Shown here in pieces: positions 1 through 7,580 of a stretch of DNA of 14,993 bases (within the stretch, counting starts at the first letter, position 1; each line of letters starts with the position of its first letter). A program made the translations under genes and the position numbers. The notes under the pieces were generated by a model. It saw only the letters and a program-made list of their open reading frames with translations. It did not search any database and had not been told where the DNA came from. The DNA is from Sulfurospirillum sp. UBA1314 (GTDB lineage Bacteria > Campylobacterota > Campylobacteria > Campylobacterales > Sulfurospirillaceae): assembly GCA_002307095.1 (NCBI GenBank), contig DBTO01000282.1, positions 1-14,993 on the forward strand, written 5' to 3'.

Positions 1-370
1 TCAAAAAGGTTTTGATAGTCCTGTTACCTATGCAGCACCTGTTATGCAAGCTCCAAGCGTTGCACAAGTCGCTGCTGTGGCACCTGTTGCACAAAGCGGT
101 GGTGAGGCGAGTATCAATGCTGCTCCTACTGGACTTAGCATGAAATCACCTATGGTTGGAACTTTCTACCGCTCTCCAGCCCCAGGCGCGGCTCCGTTTG
201 CCAAAGTTGGCGATGTGATTCGTAAAGGTCAACCGATCGGCATCATCGAAGCGATGAAAATCATGAACGAAATCGAAGCAGAGTTTGACTGTAAAGTCTT
301 GGATATTCTTGTTGAAGATGGTCAACCTGTTGAGTTTGATATGCCGATCTTCGCGGTGGAGAAAGTGTAA
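1..370 (+). CDS. accB: Biotin carboxyl carrier protein of acetyl-CoA carboxylase (5'-truncated by window edge)
   Basis: AccB carries the biotin that AccC carboxylates and that the carboxyltransferase then uses to make malonyl-CoA for fatty acid synthesis in the cytoplasm. The window enters the gene in frame; the first complete codon is at base 2, and the frame is open through the in-window ATG at 44, so that ATG is probably internal. The visible part has an Ala/Pro/Val-rich linker, then a complete biotinyl domain (S-P-M-V-G-T-F-Y-R-S-P, then E-A-M-K-I-M-N). The biotinylated lysine is the AAA codon at 257-259. The missing N-terminus should be roughly 30-40 residues by comparison with the ~150-residue family norm. 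The stop overlaps the accC start (TAATG), implying translational coupling. Identification is secure; the true start is outside the window. Confidence 0.95.
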   Translation, partial: QKGFDSPVTYAAPVMQAPSVAQVAAVAPVAQSGGEASINAAPTGLSMKSPMVGTFYRSPAPGAAPFAKVGDVIRKGQPIGIIEAMKIMNEIEAEFDCKVLDILVEDGQPVEFDMPIFAVEKV

Positions 371-1701
371 TGAAGATTGAGAAAATTCTTGTTGCCAATC
401 GTGGTGAGATCGCCCTTCGCGCAATAAGAACCATCAAAGAGATGGGCAAGCAAGCGATTGCGGTTTATTCCACAGCGGACAAAGATGCGCTCTATCTTCA
501 ACACGCGGATGCAAGTATCTGTATTGGTGGACCAAAATCATCAGAGAGTTATCTCAGCATTCCTGCCATTATCAGCGCCGCTGAAATCAGTGGTTGTGAC
601 GCGATTTTTCCAGGGTATGGTTTTTTAAGTGAGAACCAAACGTTTGTTGAAGTATGCCAACACCATAACATCAAATTTATTGGACCTTCAGTTGATTCCA
701 TGGTCTTGATGAGCGATAAATCCAAAGCAAAAGATGTGATGAAGAAAGCAGGTGTGCCGGTTATTCTTGGTAGCGAAGGTATTCTTGAAAGTGTAGAAGA
801 AGCCAAAAAATTGGCTGAGCAGATCGGGCTTCCTGTGATCGTCAAAGCCAGTGCAGGCGGTGGTGGACGTGGTATGCGTGTGGTTGAGAAGATGGAAGAT
901 TTGGAAAAATCGTTTCTTGCGGCTGAAAGCGAAGCACTCGGTGCCTTTGGCGATGGCGCGCTTTATATGGAAAAATACATCAAAAATCCTCGTCACATTG
1001 AAGTACAAGTCATCGGTGATAGCCATGGCAATGTTGTTCATATTGGTGAGCGTGACTGTTCGATGCAGCGACGTCATCAAAAACTGATCGAAGAGTCTCC
1101 TGCGATTGCACTCGATGATAAAACCAGAGCACGCCTTCATGAAGTTGCGGTTAAAGCGACTAAGTACATCGGCTATGAAAATGCTGGTACGTTTGAGTTC
1201 CTTTTAGACGCAGACAAAAATTTCTACTTTATGGAGATGAACACGAGGCTTCAAGTTGAGCACTGTGTGAGTGAGATGGTCAGTGGTATTGATATCATTG
1301 AATGGATGATTCGTGTAGCGGAGGGTGAAAAACTCTTTGACCAAAGCGCACTTACCTTTCGTGGACACTCCATTGAATGTCGTATTACGGCGGAAGATCC
1401 TGTTAAATTCATTCCAAGCCCAGGAAAGATTACAAAGTACATTATTCCAGGAGGTCGCAATGTGCGTATGGATTCACATGCGTATCAAGGCTATATTGTG
1501 CCACCTAATTATGACTCGATGATTGGAAAGCTTGTTGTTTGGGGTGAAAACCGTACACGCGCTATTGCTAAAATGAAACAGGCTCTCAGTGAATTGCAAA
1601 TCGAAGGGATTAAAACCGTTAGAGATTTTCACTTAAATATGATGGATAACAAAGATTTTATCGACAATAAGTTTGATACAAATTATCTTTCACACTATTA
1701 A
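370..1701 (+). CDS. accC: Biotin carboxylase subunit of acetyl-CoA carboxylase
   Basis: AccC uses ATP and bicarbonate to carboxylate the biotin on AccB. At 443 aa it is close to the ~449 aa family length and complete. It opens with the usual K-I-L-V-A-N-R-G-E-I-A. The ATP-grasp glycine loop GGGGRGM is at residues 163-169, E-R-D-C-S-M-Q-R-R-H-Q-K around 227-238, and the active-site stretch E-M-N-T-R-L-Q-V-E-H at 289-298, which holds the metal-binding Glu/Asn and catalytic Arg. The residue after the last His is Cys where the E. coli enzyme has Pro. The ATG at 370 shares its A with the TAA of accB, so the two are translated as a pair. A perfect hairpin 21 bases past the stop ends the transcript. 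Pairing with a single-domain AccB supports acetyl-CoA carboxylase over other biotin carboxylases. Confidence 0.97.
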   Translation: MKIEKILVANRGEIALRAIRTIKEMGKQAIAVYSTADKDALYLQHADASICIGGPKSSESYLSIPAIISAAEISGCDAIFPGYGFLSENQTFVEVCQHHNIKFIGPSVDSMVLMSDKSKAKDVMKKAGVPVILGSEGILESVEEAKKLAEQIGLPVIVKASAGGGGRGMRVVEKMEDLEKSFLAAESEALGAFGDGALYMEKYIKNPRHIEVQVIGDSHGNVVHIGERDCSMQRRHQKLIEESPAIALDDKTRARLHEVAVKATKYIGYENAGTFEFLLDADKNFYFMEMNTRLQVEHCVSEMVSGIDIIEWMIRVAEGEKLFDQSALTFRGHSIECRITAEDPVKFIPSPGKITKYIIPGGRNVRMDSHAYQGYIVPPNYDSMIGKLVVWGENRTRAIAKMKQALSELQIEGIKTVRDFHLNMMDNKDFIDNKFDTNYLSHY

Positions 1702-1722
1702 ATAATACGTATTTTAGGCATA

Positions 1723-1763
1723 AAAAAAGGGGCTTGCTTCATCATGAAGCAAGCCCCTTTTTT
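1723..1763. terminator. Bidirectional intrinsic terminator between accC and the SurA-like gene
   Basis: Perfect inverted repeat of 20 bases per arm around a single central C at 1743. Each arm is six A/T, four G/C, then CTTGCTTCAT or its complement. The A run on one side and T run on the other give a U-tract in both directions, suiting the convergent genes on either side. A TTACATGTAA copy starts 4 bases past its right edge. Confidence 0.93.
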
Positions 1764-1766
1764 CGT

Positions 1767-1776
1767 TTACATGTAA
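1767..1776. repeat. TTACATGTAA palindrome, copy 1
   Basis: Exact copy with flanks CGT before and AGA after. It lies between the terminator at 1723-1763 and the stop codon of the SurA-like gene at 1780-1782, so it is in the 3' untranslated end of that gene. Confidence 0.9.
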
Positions 1777-1779
1777 AGA

Positions 1780-2634
1780 TTAGGGTGCTCTTAAAACTTG
1801 AATATTGGCAGAAGATTTGAGTTTTTCAAAAAACTCTTCAATCGCTTTTTGTTCTTTGCCTTCACTCAATTTTGAGTAGATGTAATTTTTTGCATCCGCA
1901 AATGCGACACTTTGAACATTCTGTTTGTCTTTCACAAAAAACATCGCGTAGTTGTTTGCATCGGATTTTACGATAGATGAAAATTTACCAATGGCTGTTT
2001 TGTTAAGCAATGCAGTCAGTTTTGGATCGGTTTTGCTAGCTTCCAGTTTTCCCTCTTTAAGTTCGACGTCACTCGCCGCACTCATAGGATTGTTTTGCAT
2101 GGTTGCAAGACTTTGTTGGTTTGCGCTGGTATAAATCGTGACATCAAACGAGCCTGCTTGTGAAAACTCATTGAGGTTTTCATTGTAATAGGCTTGAAGT
2201 TCGCCATCGCTCATCTGTTGCATTTTAGTGTTAACGATTTTTTTGTAAAGTTTATCGCGTTGTAATTTCTTTTTAAGATCTTCTTTATACTCAGAGACAT
2301 CAATGTTTTTGGAGCGAATCATAGTTAAAAAGTCATATTGGCTCATTTTGTTACTAATCGCTAAATTTTCAATGTATTGATCTACTTCAAAACCATCAAC
2401 CGTGATACCTTGTTTTTTAATTTCAGACTCTTCGAGTTTTTGTCTTACCAAAATATCCAAAGACTCTTTTTTAGAGATGTTAAAGCGTTGTGAGTACTTG
2501 AAAACATCGTAAAGTGTAATGGGTTCTTTGTTAATAATGACAGCAACGCCATCAATCGTACCAGCATTTGCAGGTGAAAAAAGAAGGGTAGCACTCAAAG
2601 TTACAAAAGTTAACACCTTTAGTTTTATCTTCAT
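1780..2634 (-). CDS. SurA-like periplasmic chaperone / parvulin-family protein (Cj1289-type)
   Basis: An exported protein of 284 aa, predicted to act in the periplasm in outer-membrane protein folding. The N-terminus is a clear Sec signal peptide: M-K-I-K-L-K, a hydrophobic core, then S-P-A-N-A before the likely cleavage. The mature protein starts with a SurA N-domain-like stretch (I-D-G-V-A-V-I-I-N-K-E-P-I-T-L-Y-D-V) and continues as Lys/Glu-rich helices. The C-terminal part is a poorly conserved PPIase-like region, so isomerase activity is uncertain. A TTG at 2635-2637 lies just upstream in frame, but AAAGGA ends 6 bases before the ATG at 2634 and only 3 before the TTG, so the ATG is preferred. 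In C. jejuni the gene between accC and gltX (Cj1289) is, as I recall, a SurA-like chaperone; the position matches. It is transcribed away from gltX and towards accC. Confidence 0.85.
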   Translation of the reverse strand: MKIKLKVLTFVTLSATLLFSPANAGTIDGVAVIINKEPITLYDVFKYSQRFNISKKESLDILVRQKLEESEIKKQGITVDGFEVDQYIENLAISNKMSQYDFLTMIRSKNIDVSEYKEDLKKKLQRDKLYKKIVNTKMQQMSDGELQAYYNENLNEFSQAGSFDVTIYTSANQQSLATMQNNPMSAASDVELKEGKLEASKTDPKLTALLNKTAIGKFSSIVKSDANNYAMFFVKDKQNVQSVAFADAKNYIYSKLSEGKEQKAIEEFFEKLKSSANIQVLRAP

Positions 2635-2769
2635 CAATAATCCTTTGTTTTAAGAAAAATAGCTATATAATCGTCATTGTATTAAGAAATTAGAGCTACG
2701 AATGATAACATTTTTTTAGGCAAAAAAAATTAAAAAAATGTTTTTCCTCTCGCTCCCGTAGAATTTTTA

Positions 2770-2782
2770 GTTACCGCGTAAC
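2770..2782. other. Short perfect inverted repeat GTTAC-CGC-GTAAC in the gltX/surA-like divergent region
   Basis: Two 5-base arms around CGC, about 54 bases before the gltX start in a 201-base divergent intergenic region. That region is otherwise AT-rich, with runs of A and T and several possible -10 boxes (for example TATACAT at 2799-2805 towards gltX) that I cannot choose between. An operator is possible, but nothing else supports it. Confidence 0.3.
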
Positions 2783-2835
2783 AAAATGATACATAATTTA
2801 TACATAACTCATCAAATTACAGTGAAGGTACAGTC

Positions 2836-4236
2836 ATGGTTGTGACACGTTTTGCCCCCAGTCCTACGGGATATCTGCATATCGGAGGGCTTAGAACCGC
2901 TCTTTACAGTTATCTTTGGGCAAAAAGAAACAGTGGAAAATTTTTATTTCGGATTGAAGATACAGACCTTGCACGAAACTCCAAAGAAGCCGCAGATGCG
3001 ATTGTTGAAGCGTTTAAATGGGTTGGATTGGCGCATGAAGGCGAGATTGTTTATCAATCTGAGCGTTTTGATCTCTACAAAAGTTACGTTCAAAAACTTT
3101 TAGATGCAGGGAAAGCCTACAAATGTTATATGAGCAAGGAAGAGCTTGATGCCCTTCGTGAGGCACAATCAGCACGCAAAGAACGCCCAAAATACGATGG
3201 TAGATACCGTGATTTTACAGGGACACCTCCCGAAGGTGTTGAGCCTGTCATTCGCATCAAAGCGCCAACGAGTGGTGTCGTCTCTTTTGTGGATGGTGTC
3301 AAAGGTGAAGTGACCTTTAATGCGAGTGATATGCTCGATGATTTTATTATTGCGCGCAGTGATGGCACGCCAACGTATAACTTTGTTGTTGTGATTGACG
3401 ATGCGCTTATGGGTGTTAATGAAGTCATCCGTGGCGATGATCACCTCTCTAATACGCCAAAACAGATCATTTTATACGAAGCGCTTGGTTTTGACATTCC
3501 TAAGTTTTACCATGTTCCGATGATCTTGAATCCTCAAGGTAAAAAGCTCTCCAAGCGCGATGGTGCGGTAGATGTGATGGAGTATAAACGTGAAGGTTAC
3601 TTACCAGAAGCACTGCTTAACTTTCTGATTCGTTTGGGTTGGAGTCATGGCGATCAAGAGATTTTCTCCTTTGAGCAGATGCAAGAACTCTTTGATCCTT
3701 CCAATATCAATAAATCAGCGTCTGCGTACAATCAAGAAAAACTCGTTTGGCTCAATGCGCATTACATTAAACAAGCCAGTTATGAGCGTTTGATTGATGA
3801 ATTGCGCTTTTTCGATGTTGATATTGCGTTACATGTAAAAAAAGCGTTACTGATTGACGCACTTCGTGATCGTGCAAAGACCTTGGTTGAGTTTGCGGAC
3901 ATGATCAAGCAGATTTTAGAGGCACCAACGTGTTACGATGAAAAAGCGGTTGAAAAGTTCTTAACACACGATGGTATCGCTATTTTAGAACAGTATTTGG
4001 CTGTGTTAAAAGGTGAAAAATCGCTTCTTCTTGCGAGTGAATTTGAAACATTTACCAAAGTATTTTTAGAAGAGCGTGGTTTGAAGCTTAAAGATTTGGC
4101 ACAAGCGATTCGTATTGCCATGGTAGGAAATTCGGTAAGCCCTTCTATTTTTGAAGTATTAGAGATTATCGGATATGCAGACGTTGTTCAAAGAATCGAA
4201 ACATTAATTTTATATAAAAGGAGTACTGGTGAGTAA
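2836..4236 (+). CDS. gltX: Glutamyl-tRNA synthetase (probably the second, GltX2-type paralogue)
   Basis: Class Ic aminoacyl-tRNA synthetase that loads glutamate onto tRNA. At 466 aa it is full length. The HIGH-type motif H-I-G-G is at residues 15-18 inside F-A-P-S-P-T-G-Y-L-H-I-G-G, and the KMSKS equivalent is K-L-S-K-R at 237-241. GAAGG at 2824-2828, 7 bases before the ATG, sets the start. Many Campylobacterota carry two GluRS; in Helicobacter pylori one is specialised for misacylating tRNA-Gln as substrate for GatCAB. The neighbourhood matches the locus I recall as gltX2 (Cj1288c) in C. jejuni, so a tRNA-Gln role is plausible but cannot be read from the sequence. The 3' end overlaps the malic enzyme gene by 8 bases. 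The gene contains a TTACATGTAA copy reading L-H-V-K around residue 333. Confidence 0.95.
   Translation: MVVTRFAPSPTGYLHIGGLRTALYSYLWAKRNSGKFLFRIEDTDLARNSKEAADAIVEAFKWVGLAHEGEIVYQSERFDLYKSYVQKLLDAGKAYKCYMSKEELDALREAQSARKERPKYDGRYRDFTGTPPEGVEPVIRIKAPTSGVVSFVDGVKGEVTFNASDMLDDFIIARSDGTPTYNFVVVIDDALMGVNEVIRGDDHLSNTPKQIILYEALGFDIPKFYHVPMILNPQGKKLSKRDGAVDVMEYKREGYLPEALLNFLIRLGWSHGDQEIFSFEQMQELFDPSNINKSASAYNQEKLVWLNAHYIKQASYERLIDELRFFDVDIALHVKKALLIDALRDRAKTLVEFADMIKQILEAPTCYDEKAVEKFLTHDGIAILEQYLAVLKGEKSLLLASEFETFTKVFLEERGLKLKDLAQAIRIAMVGNSVSPSIFEVLEIIGYADVVQRIETLILYKRSTGE
3829..3838 (+). repeat. TTACATGTAA palindrome, copy 2 (inside gltX)
   Basis: Exact copy within the gltX anticodon-binding half, followed by AAA. 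It is read in frame as L-H-V-K within A-L-H-V-K-K-A-L. Confidence 0.9.
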
Positions 4237-5506
4237 TAAGGGAAAAGTAACGAAAGAAGAGTCTTTAGCGTATCATATTGGTGGGAAGATTGCGATTAAC
4301 GTCAAAACACGTTGCGACACCGCAAGAGACCTTTCTATGGCCTATACACCTGGTGTTGCCCATCCATGTTTAGAGATTGAAAAAGATAACGAACTCGCGT
4401 ATGAATACACCAATAAAGGCAATCTTGTTGCCGTCATTACCGATGGAACCGCCGTCCTCGGACTTGGCGACATTGGTGCCATTGCTGGAAAACCCGTTAT
4501 GGAAGGTAAATCCGTTCTTTTCAAAAAATTCGCCGATGTCGATGCGTTTGACATTGAACTTGATGAACACGATGCTGATAAAATCGTAGCGATCTGTAAA
4601 GCGTTGGCACCAACCTTTGGTGGTATCAATCTTGAAGATATCAAAGCGCCAAAATGTTTTGAGATTGAACGCAAACTTCAAGAGGCTGTGAATATTCCTG
4701 TTATGCACGACGACCAACATGGAACGGCGATGATTACCTCTGCAGGTCTTATCAACGCTCTTGAAATCAGTGGTAAAAAAATCGAAGAGATGAAAATTGT
4801 CGTCTCTGGTGCAGGTGCCGCTGGTATCGCATGTGCGAAAATGTACAAACTTTTGGGTGCCAAACAAATCGTTATGATTGACACAAAAGGGGTGATTCAC
4901 TCAGGACGTACCGATCTTAATAGCTACAAAGCAGAGTTTGCACTTGAGACAAGCGATCGTACATTAGAAGACGCGATGAAGGGTGCAGATATGTTCCTAG
5001 GTCTTTCCGCTCCGGGTGTTGTCAGTAAAGAGATGGTCAAATCGATGAATCCATACCCAATCATTTTCGCTCTTGCGAACCCAACGCCTGAAATTTTACC
5101 CGAAGAGGTTCACTCAATCAGAGATGACGTGATGATGGGAACAGGCAGAAGCGATTATCCAAACCAAGTTAACAATGTTTTAGGCTTCCCTTTCATCTTT
5201 AGAGGTGCCCTTGATGTGAAAGCAACGAAAGTCACTGAAGGTATGAAAATGGCAGCAGCGGTTGCAATGGCAAAACTCGCCAAAGAAGAGGTTCCTGATT
5301 ATGTCAAAGCAGCGTACAATGGGGAAGAGCTTAAATTTGGTATCAACTACATCATTCCAAAACCGTTTGATCGAAGAGTGTTTGTCTGGATTTCCGCTGC
5401 GGTTGCCGAAGCAGCGATCAAAGATGGTGTTGCGCGCGTGAAAGATTTTGATATCAAAGCGTATCGTGCAAAACTTCAAGCAATCATTGATGCGGAGCAA
5501 AAATAA
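4229..5506 (+). CDS. Malic enzyme, short form (oxaloacetate-decarboxylating, NAD(P)-dependent)
   Basis: Decarboxylates malate to pyruvate with reduction of NAD(P), linking C4 acids to pyruvate in the cytoplasm. At 425 aa it is the short bacterial form without the C-terminal phosphotransacetylase-like domain of E. coli MaeB. Visible motifs are A-Y-T-P-G-V-A-H-P (catalytic Tyr39), T-D-G-T-A-V-L-G-L-G-D-I-G with Lys94 downstream, metal-site acids N-L-E-D (134-137) and H-D-D-Q-H-G-T-A (160-167), and a Rossmann G-A-G-A-A-G at 194-199. I-D-T-K-G at the end of the second strand gives an Asp that could favour NAD, but cofactor choice is not certain. The start is GTG: AAAAGGAG at 4216-4223 is 5 bases upstream, and the start lies 8 bases inside the end of gltX. 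The next gene, upp, begins immediately after the stop. Confidence 0.94.
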   Translation: MSNKGKVTKEESLAYHIGGKIAINVKTRCDTARDLSMAYTPGVAHPCLEIEKDNELAYEYTNKGNLVAVITDGTAVLGLGDIGAIAGKPVMEGKSVLFKKFADVDAFDIELDEHDADKIVAICKALAPTFGGINLEDIKAPKCFEIERKLQEAVNIPVMHDDQHGTAMITSAGLINALEISGKKIEEMKIVVSGAGAAGIACAKMYKLLGAKQIVMIDTKGVIHSGRTDLNSYKAEFALETSDRTLEDAMKGADMFLGLSAPGVVSKEMVKSMNPYPIIFALANPTPEILPEEVHSIRDDVMMGTGRSDYPNQVNNVLGFPFIFRGALDVKATKVTEGMKMAAAVAMAKLAKEEVPDYVKAAYNGEELKFGINYIIPKPFDRRVFVWISAAVAEAAIKDGVARVKDFDIKAYRAKLQAIIDAEQK

Positions 5507-6139
5507 GTGCAAAACGTTCATGTCATCAGCCATCCTCTCATCGAGCACAAGCTCTCCATTTTGAGAGATGAAAAAACGGATCCGTTTCAGTTTCGTCTTT
5601 TAGTGGATGAGATATCCCATCTGATGTTATTTGAAGCGACACGTGATTTACCGCTTCGCGATATTACCGTCCAAACGCCTGTTGCCTTAGCGCATACAAA
5701 AAAATTGGATGCAAAGATCATGATCTGCCCGATTCTAAGAGCGGCACTGGGTATGTTAGATGGTATTTTTAAGTTAATCCCCGATGCGAGTGTGGGCTTT
5801 TTAGGCTTTCAACGCAACGAAAAAACACTTGAAGCAGAGTTTTACTATGCGAAGCTTCCTTCTGATCATAAAGAGCGCATTGCGATTATTATCGATCCGA
5901 TGTTTGCCACAGGGGGAACAGCGATCGATGCGGTCAATTTCTTGAAGTCCAAAGGGGTGAAAGATATCCGCTTTTTAGCGTTGGTCTCAGCACCTGAAGG
6001 GCTCAAACGTTTTTGTGAGGTACACCCAGATGTGCCTGTTTTTACAACCTGCATTGATGATGGCTTAAATGAAAATGGCTACATTGTCCCCGGTCTTGGC
6101 GACGCAGGGGATAGAGTTTTCAATACATTGGGTGTTTAA
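5507..6139 (+). CDS. upp: Uracil phosphoribosyltransferase
   Basis: Pyrimidine salvage enzyme making UMP from uracil and PRPP. At 210 aa it matches the family (~208 aa). The PRPP loop is at 127-140 (A-I-I-I-D-P-M-F-A-T-G-G-T-A), and the uracil-binding C-terminal segment reads V-P-G-L-G-D-A-G-D-R near 194-203. The start is GTG with zero intergenic bases after the malic enzyme TAA; GGAG at 5494-5497 inside that gene is the likely ribosome binding site, so translation is probably coupled. It is the last gene of the gltX-malic enzyme-upp run and is followed by a hairpin terminator. Confidence 0.95.
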   Translation: MQNVHVISHPLIEHKLSILRDEKTDPFQFRLLVDEISHLMLFEATRDLPLRDITVQTPVALAHTKKLDAKIMICPILRAALGMLDGIFKLIPDASVGFLGFQRNEKTLEAEFYYAKLPSDHKERIAIIIDPMFATGGTAIDAVNFLKSKGVKDIRFLALVSAPEGLKRFCEVHPDVPVFTTCIDDGLNENGYIVPGLGDAGDRVFNTLGV

Positions 6140-6157
6140 AAAACAGTTCTTAACTCT

Positions 6158-6167
6158 TTACATGTAA
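6158..6167. repeat. TTACATGTAA palindrome, copy 3
   Basis: Exact copy 18 bases after the upp stop. Its last four bases (GTAA) form the base of the left arm of the terminator at 6164-6188. Confidence 0.9.
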
Positions 6168-6188
6168 AACGGGCTTTGCCCGTTTTAC
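6164..6188. terminator. Bidirectional intrinsic terminator between upp and gdhA
   Basis: Perfect 11-base stem (GTAAAACGGGC / GCCCGTTTTAC) with a TTT loop. The A and T runs flanking the GC core serve both strands. The right edge touches the TAG stop of gdhA, so the two convergent genes share it with no spare sequence. Confidence 0.88.
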
Positions 6189-7549
6189 TACACCGCTCCT
6201 TGGTCAATCATGGAGTCTGCCACTTTTCGAAAACCTGCAATATTGGCTCCTAGCATCAAATTTCCTTCATCCCCAAAATCTTTAGACGTGGTATATGAAA
6301 GATCAAAAATGGATTTTATGATGCCTCTTAGTTTATTATCGACTTCGGCAAAACTCCATTTTTGCATACTGGCGTTTTGACTCATTTCAAGCTGACTGGT
6401 GGCAACGCCTCCTGCATTCGCCGCTTTAGCAGGGCCGTAAAGCATTTTATGCGCCAACATAAAGCTAATCGCGCCCGGTGTGCTTGGCATATTCGCCCCC
6501 TCATTGACCAGACGACAGCCATTTTTATAGAGAATTTGAATGTCGGTCAGGTTGAGTTCATTTTGTGTGGCACTGGGAAATGCGGCAAAACAAGGGATGC
6601 TCCAAACCGCGTTGGTGCCTTCAGGGTAGTGACTTACGGGAACGTAAATGGATTCTGGGTGGAAGTTAAGGTATTCGCTGAGATCTTTACGCGCAAACTC
6701 TTTAACGGCTTTGAGCGTGTTGAAATCAATGCCATTTCGATCGTAGATCATCCCTTTGGAATCGCTACATGTAACCGGAATCGCACCCATATCGTAGAGT
6801 TTTTGAATCGTATAGAGTGCTACATTGCCAGCTCCCGAGACGGTGCAGATTTTACCTTTGAGCGTGTCGCCGATTTTATTGAGCATGTTTTCTGCAAAAT
6901 AAACCGAGCCATACCCCGTTGCTTCTGTGCGTGCAAGTGAGCCACCCCAGTTGATGCCTTTACCGGTTAGCACACCTTCAAAACGACTTGTAAGACGTTT
7001 GTATTCACCAAACATGTACCCAATTTCGCGCCCTCCCACACCAATGTCACCTGCAGGAATGTCTCTGGTTTCACCGATATGTTTGGAGAGTTCCACCATA
7101 AACGATTGGCAAAAGCGCATGATTTCACCTTCACTTTTGCCTTTGGGATCAAAATTGCTTCCACCTTTAGCACCGCCAATCGCAAGTCCTGTAAGCGAGT
7201 TTTTAAAAATCTGTTCAAACCCTAAAAACTTGATAATCCCAAGGTTGACACTTGGGTGAAAGCGAAGACCGCCTTTATAAGGTCCAATGGCGGAGTTAAA
7301 CTGCACGCGGTAGCCGATGTTGGTTTGAATTTTCCCTAGGTCATCTATCCAGACAACGCGAAAGAGAATTTGGCGCTCAGGAATGACGATACGCTCTAAG
7401 ATGTTGTACTGGTCGTATTTGGGCTCAGCACGCAAAAGCGGTTCAAGAGAGATTAAAACCTCTTCAACCGCTTGGTAGAACTCTGTTTGTCCAGGGGTAC
7501 TTTCGATCGTGGACTTAAGAACTTTCTCGATATCACTTTTGACAGACAT
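6188..7549 (-). CDS. gdhA: Glutamate dehydrogenase (NADP-type, GdhA family)
   Basis: Reversible reductive amination of 2-oxoglutarate to glutamate, a cytoplasmic ammonium assimilation enzyme. 453 aa against 447 for E. coli GdhA. The substrate region G-P-Y-K-G-G-L-R-F has Lys92, and G-G-A-K-G-G-S-N-F-D-P has the catalytic-region Lys128, in the same positions as in the E. coli enzyme. D-I-P-A-G-D-I-G-V-G-G-R-E-I-G follows at 163-177, and the nucleotide-binding S-G-A-G-N-V-A is at 238-244. The length and overall pattern favour the small hexameric NADP form; cofactor is inferred. AAGGAG sits 8 bases before the ATG. It starts 21 bases after mqnA and is probably cotranscribed with it. A one-mismatch relative of the repeat (TTACATGTAG on the coding strand) lies at 6765-6774, read as V-T-C-S-D. 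Confidence 0.95.
   Translation of the reverse strand: MSVKSDIEKVLKSTIESTPGQTEFYQAVEEVLISLEPLLRAEPKYDQYNILERIVIPERQILFRVVWIDDLGKIQTNIGYRVQFNSAIGPYKGGLRFHPSVNLGIIKFLGFEQIFKNSLTGLAIGGAKGGSNFDPKGKSEGEIMRFCQSFMVELSKHIGETRDIPAGDIGVGGREIGYMFGEYKRLTSRFEGVLTGKGINWGGSLARTEATGYGSVYFAENMLNKIGDTLKGKICTVSGAGNVALYTIQKLYDMGAIPVTCSDSKGMIYDRNGIDFNTLKAVKEFARKDLSEYLNFHPESIYVPVSHYPEGTNAVWSIPCFAAFPSATQNELNLTDIQILYKNGCRLVNEGANMPSTPGAISFMLAHKMLYGPAKAANAGGVATSQLEMSQNASMQKWSFAEVDNKLRGIIKSIFDLSYTTSKDFGDEGNLMLGANIAGFRKVADSMIDQGAV
6765..6774 (-). repeat. One-mismatch relative of TTACATGTAA (inside gdhA)
   Basis: TTACATGTAG on the coding (-) strand, 9 of 10 bases matching, in gdhA codons reading V-T-C-S. It may be chance or a decayed copy. 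Confidence 0.4.
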
Positions 7550-7570
7550 CTGGTAGCTCCTTTGAAGGTT

Positions 7571-7580
7571 TTACATGTAA
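7571..7580 (-). repeat. TTACATGTAA palindrome, copy 4 (contains the mqnA stop codon)
   Basis: Exact copy. On the coding strand the extended form is CTTACATGTAAAA, the same directional context seen in the other copies. It encodes the last residues Y-M of MqnA and the TAA stop. Confidence 0.9.

Noticed and set aside
44..46. ATG at 44 as the true start of accB
   Set aside because: The frame is open to the window edge with an AccB-like Ala/Pro linker upstream, no ribosome binding site precedes it, and the product would be too short.
688..1140. Long open frame on the - strand opposite accC
   Set aside because: It lies entirely within a well-conserved gene in another frame, has no ribosome binding site, and its translation is His/Phe/Thr-rich as expected for an antisense shadow.
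2635..2637. TTG start for the SurA-like protein
   Set aside because: The ribosome binding site AAAGGA is 3 bases from the TTG but 6 from the following ATG, so the ATG at 2634 is better.
6362..6940. 192-codon open frame on the + strand opposite gdhA
   Set aside because: Antisense to a complete, motif-bearing gdhA; no family features or start signals.
7012..7017. ACATGT in gdhA as another repeat copy
   Set aside because: Its flanks (AACATGTACC) do not match the word beyond the hexamer; consistent with chance.
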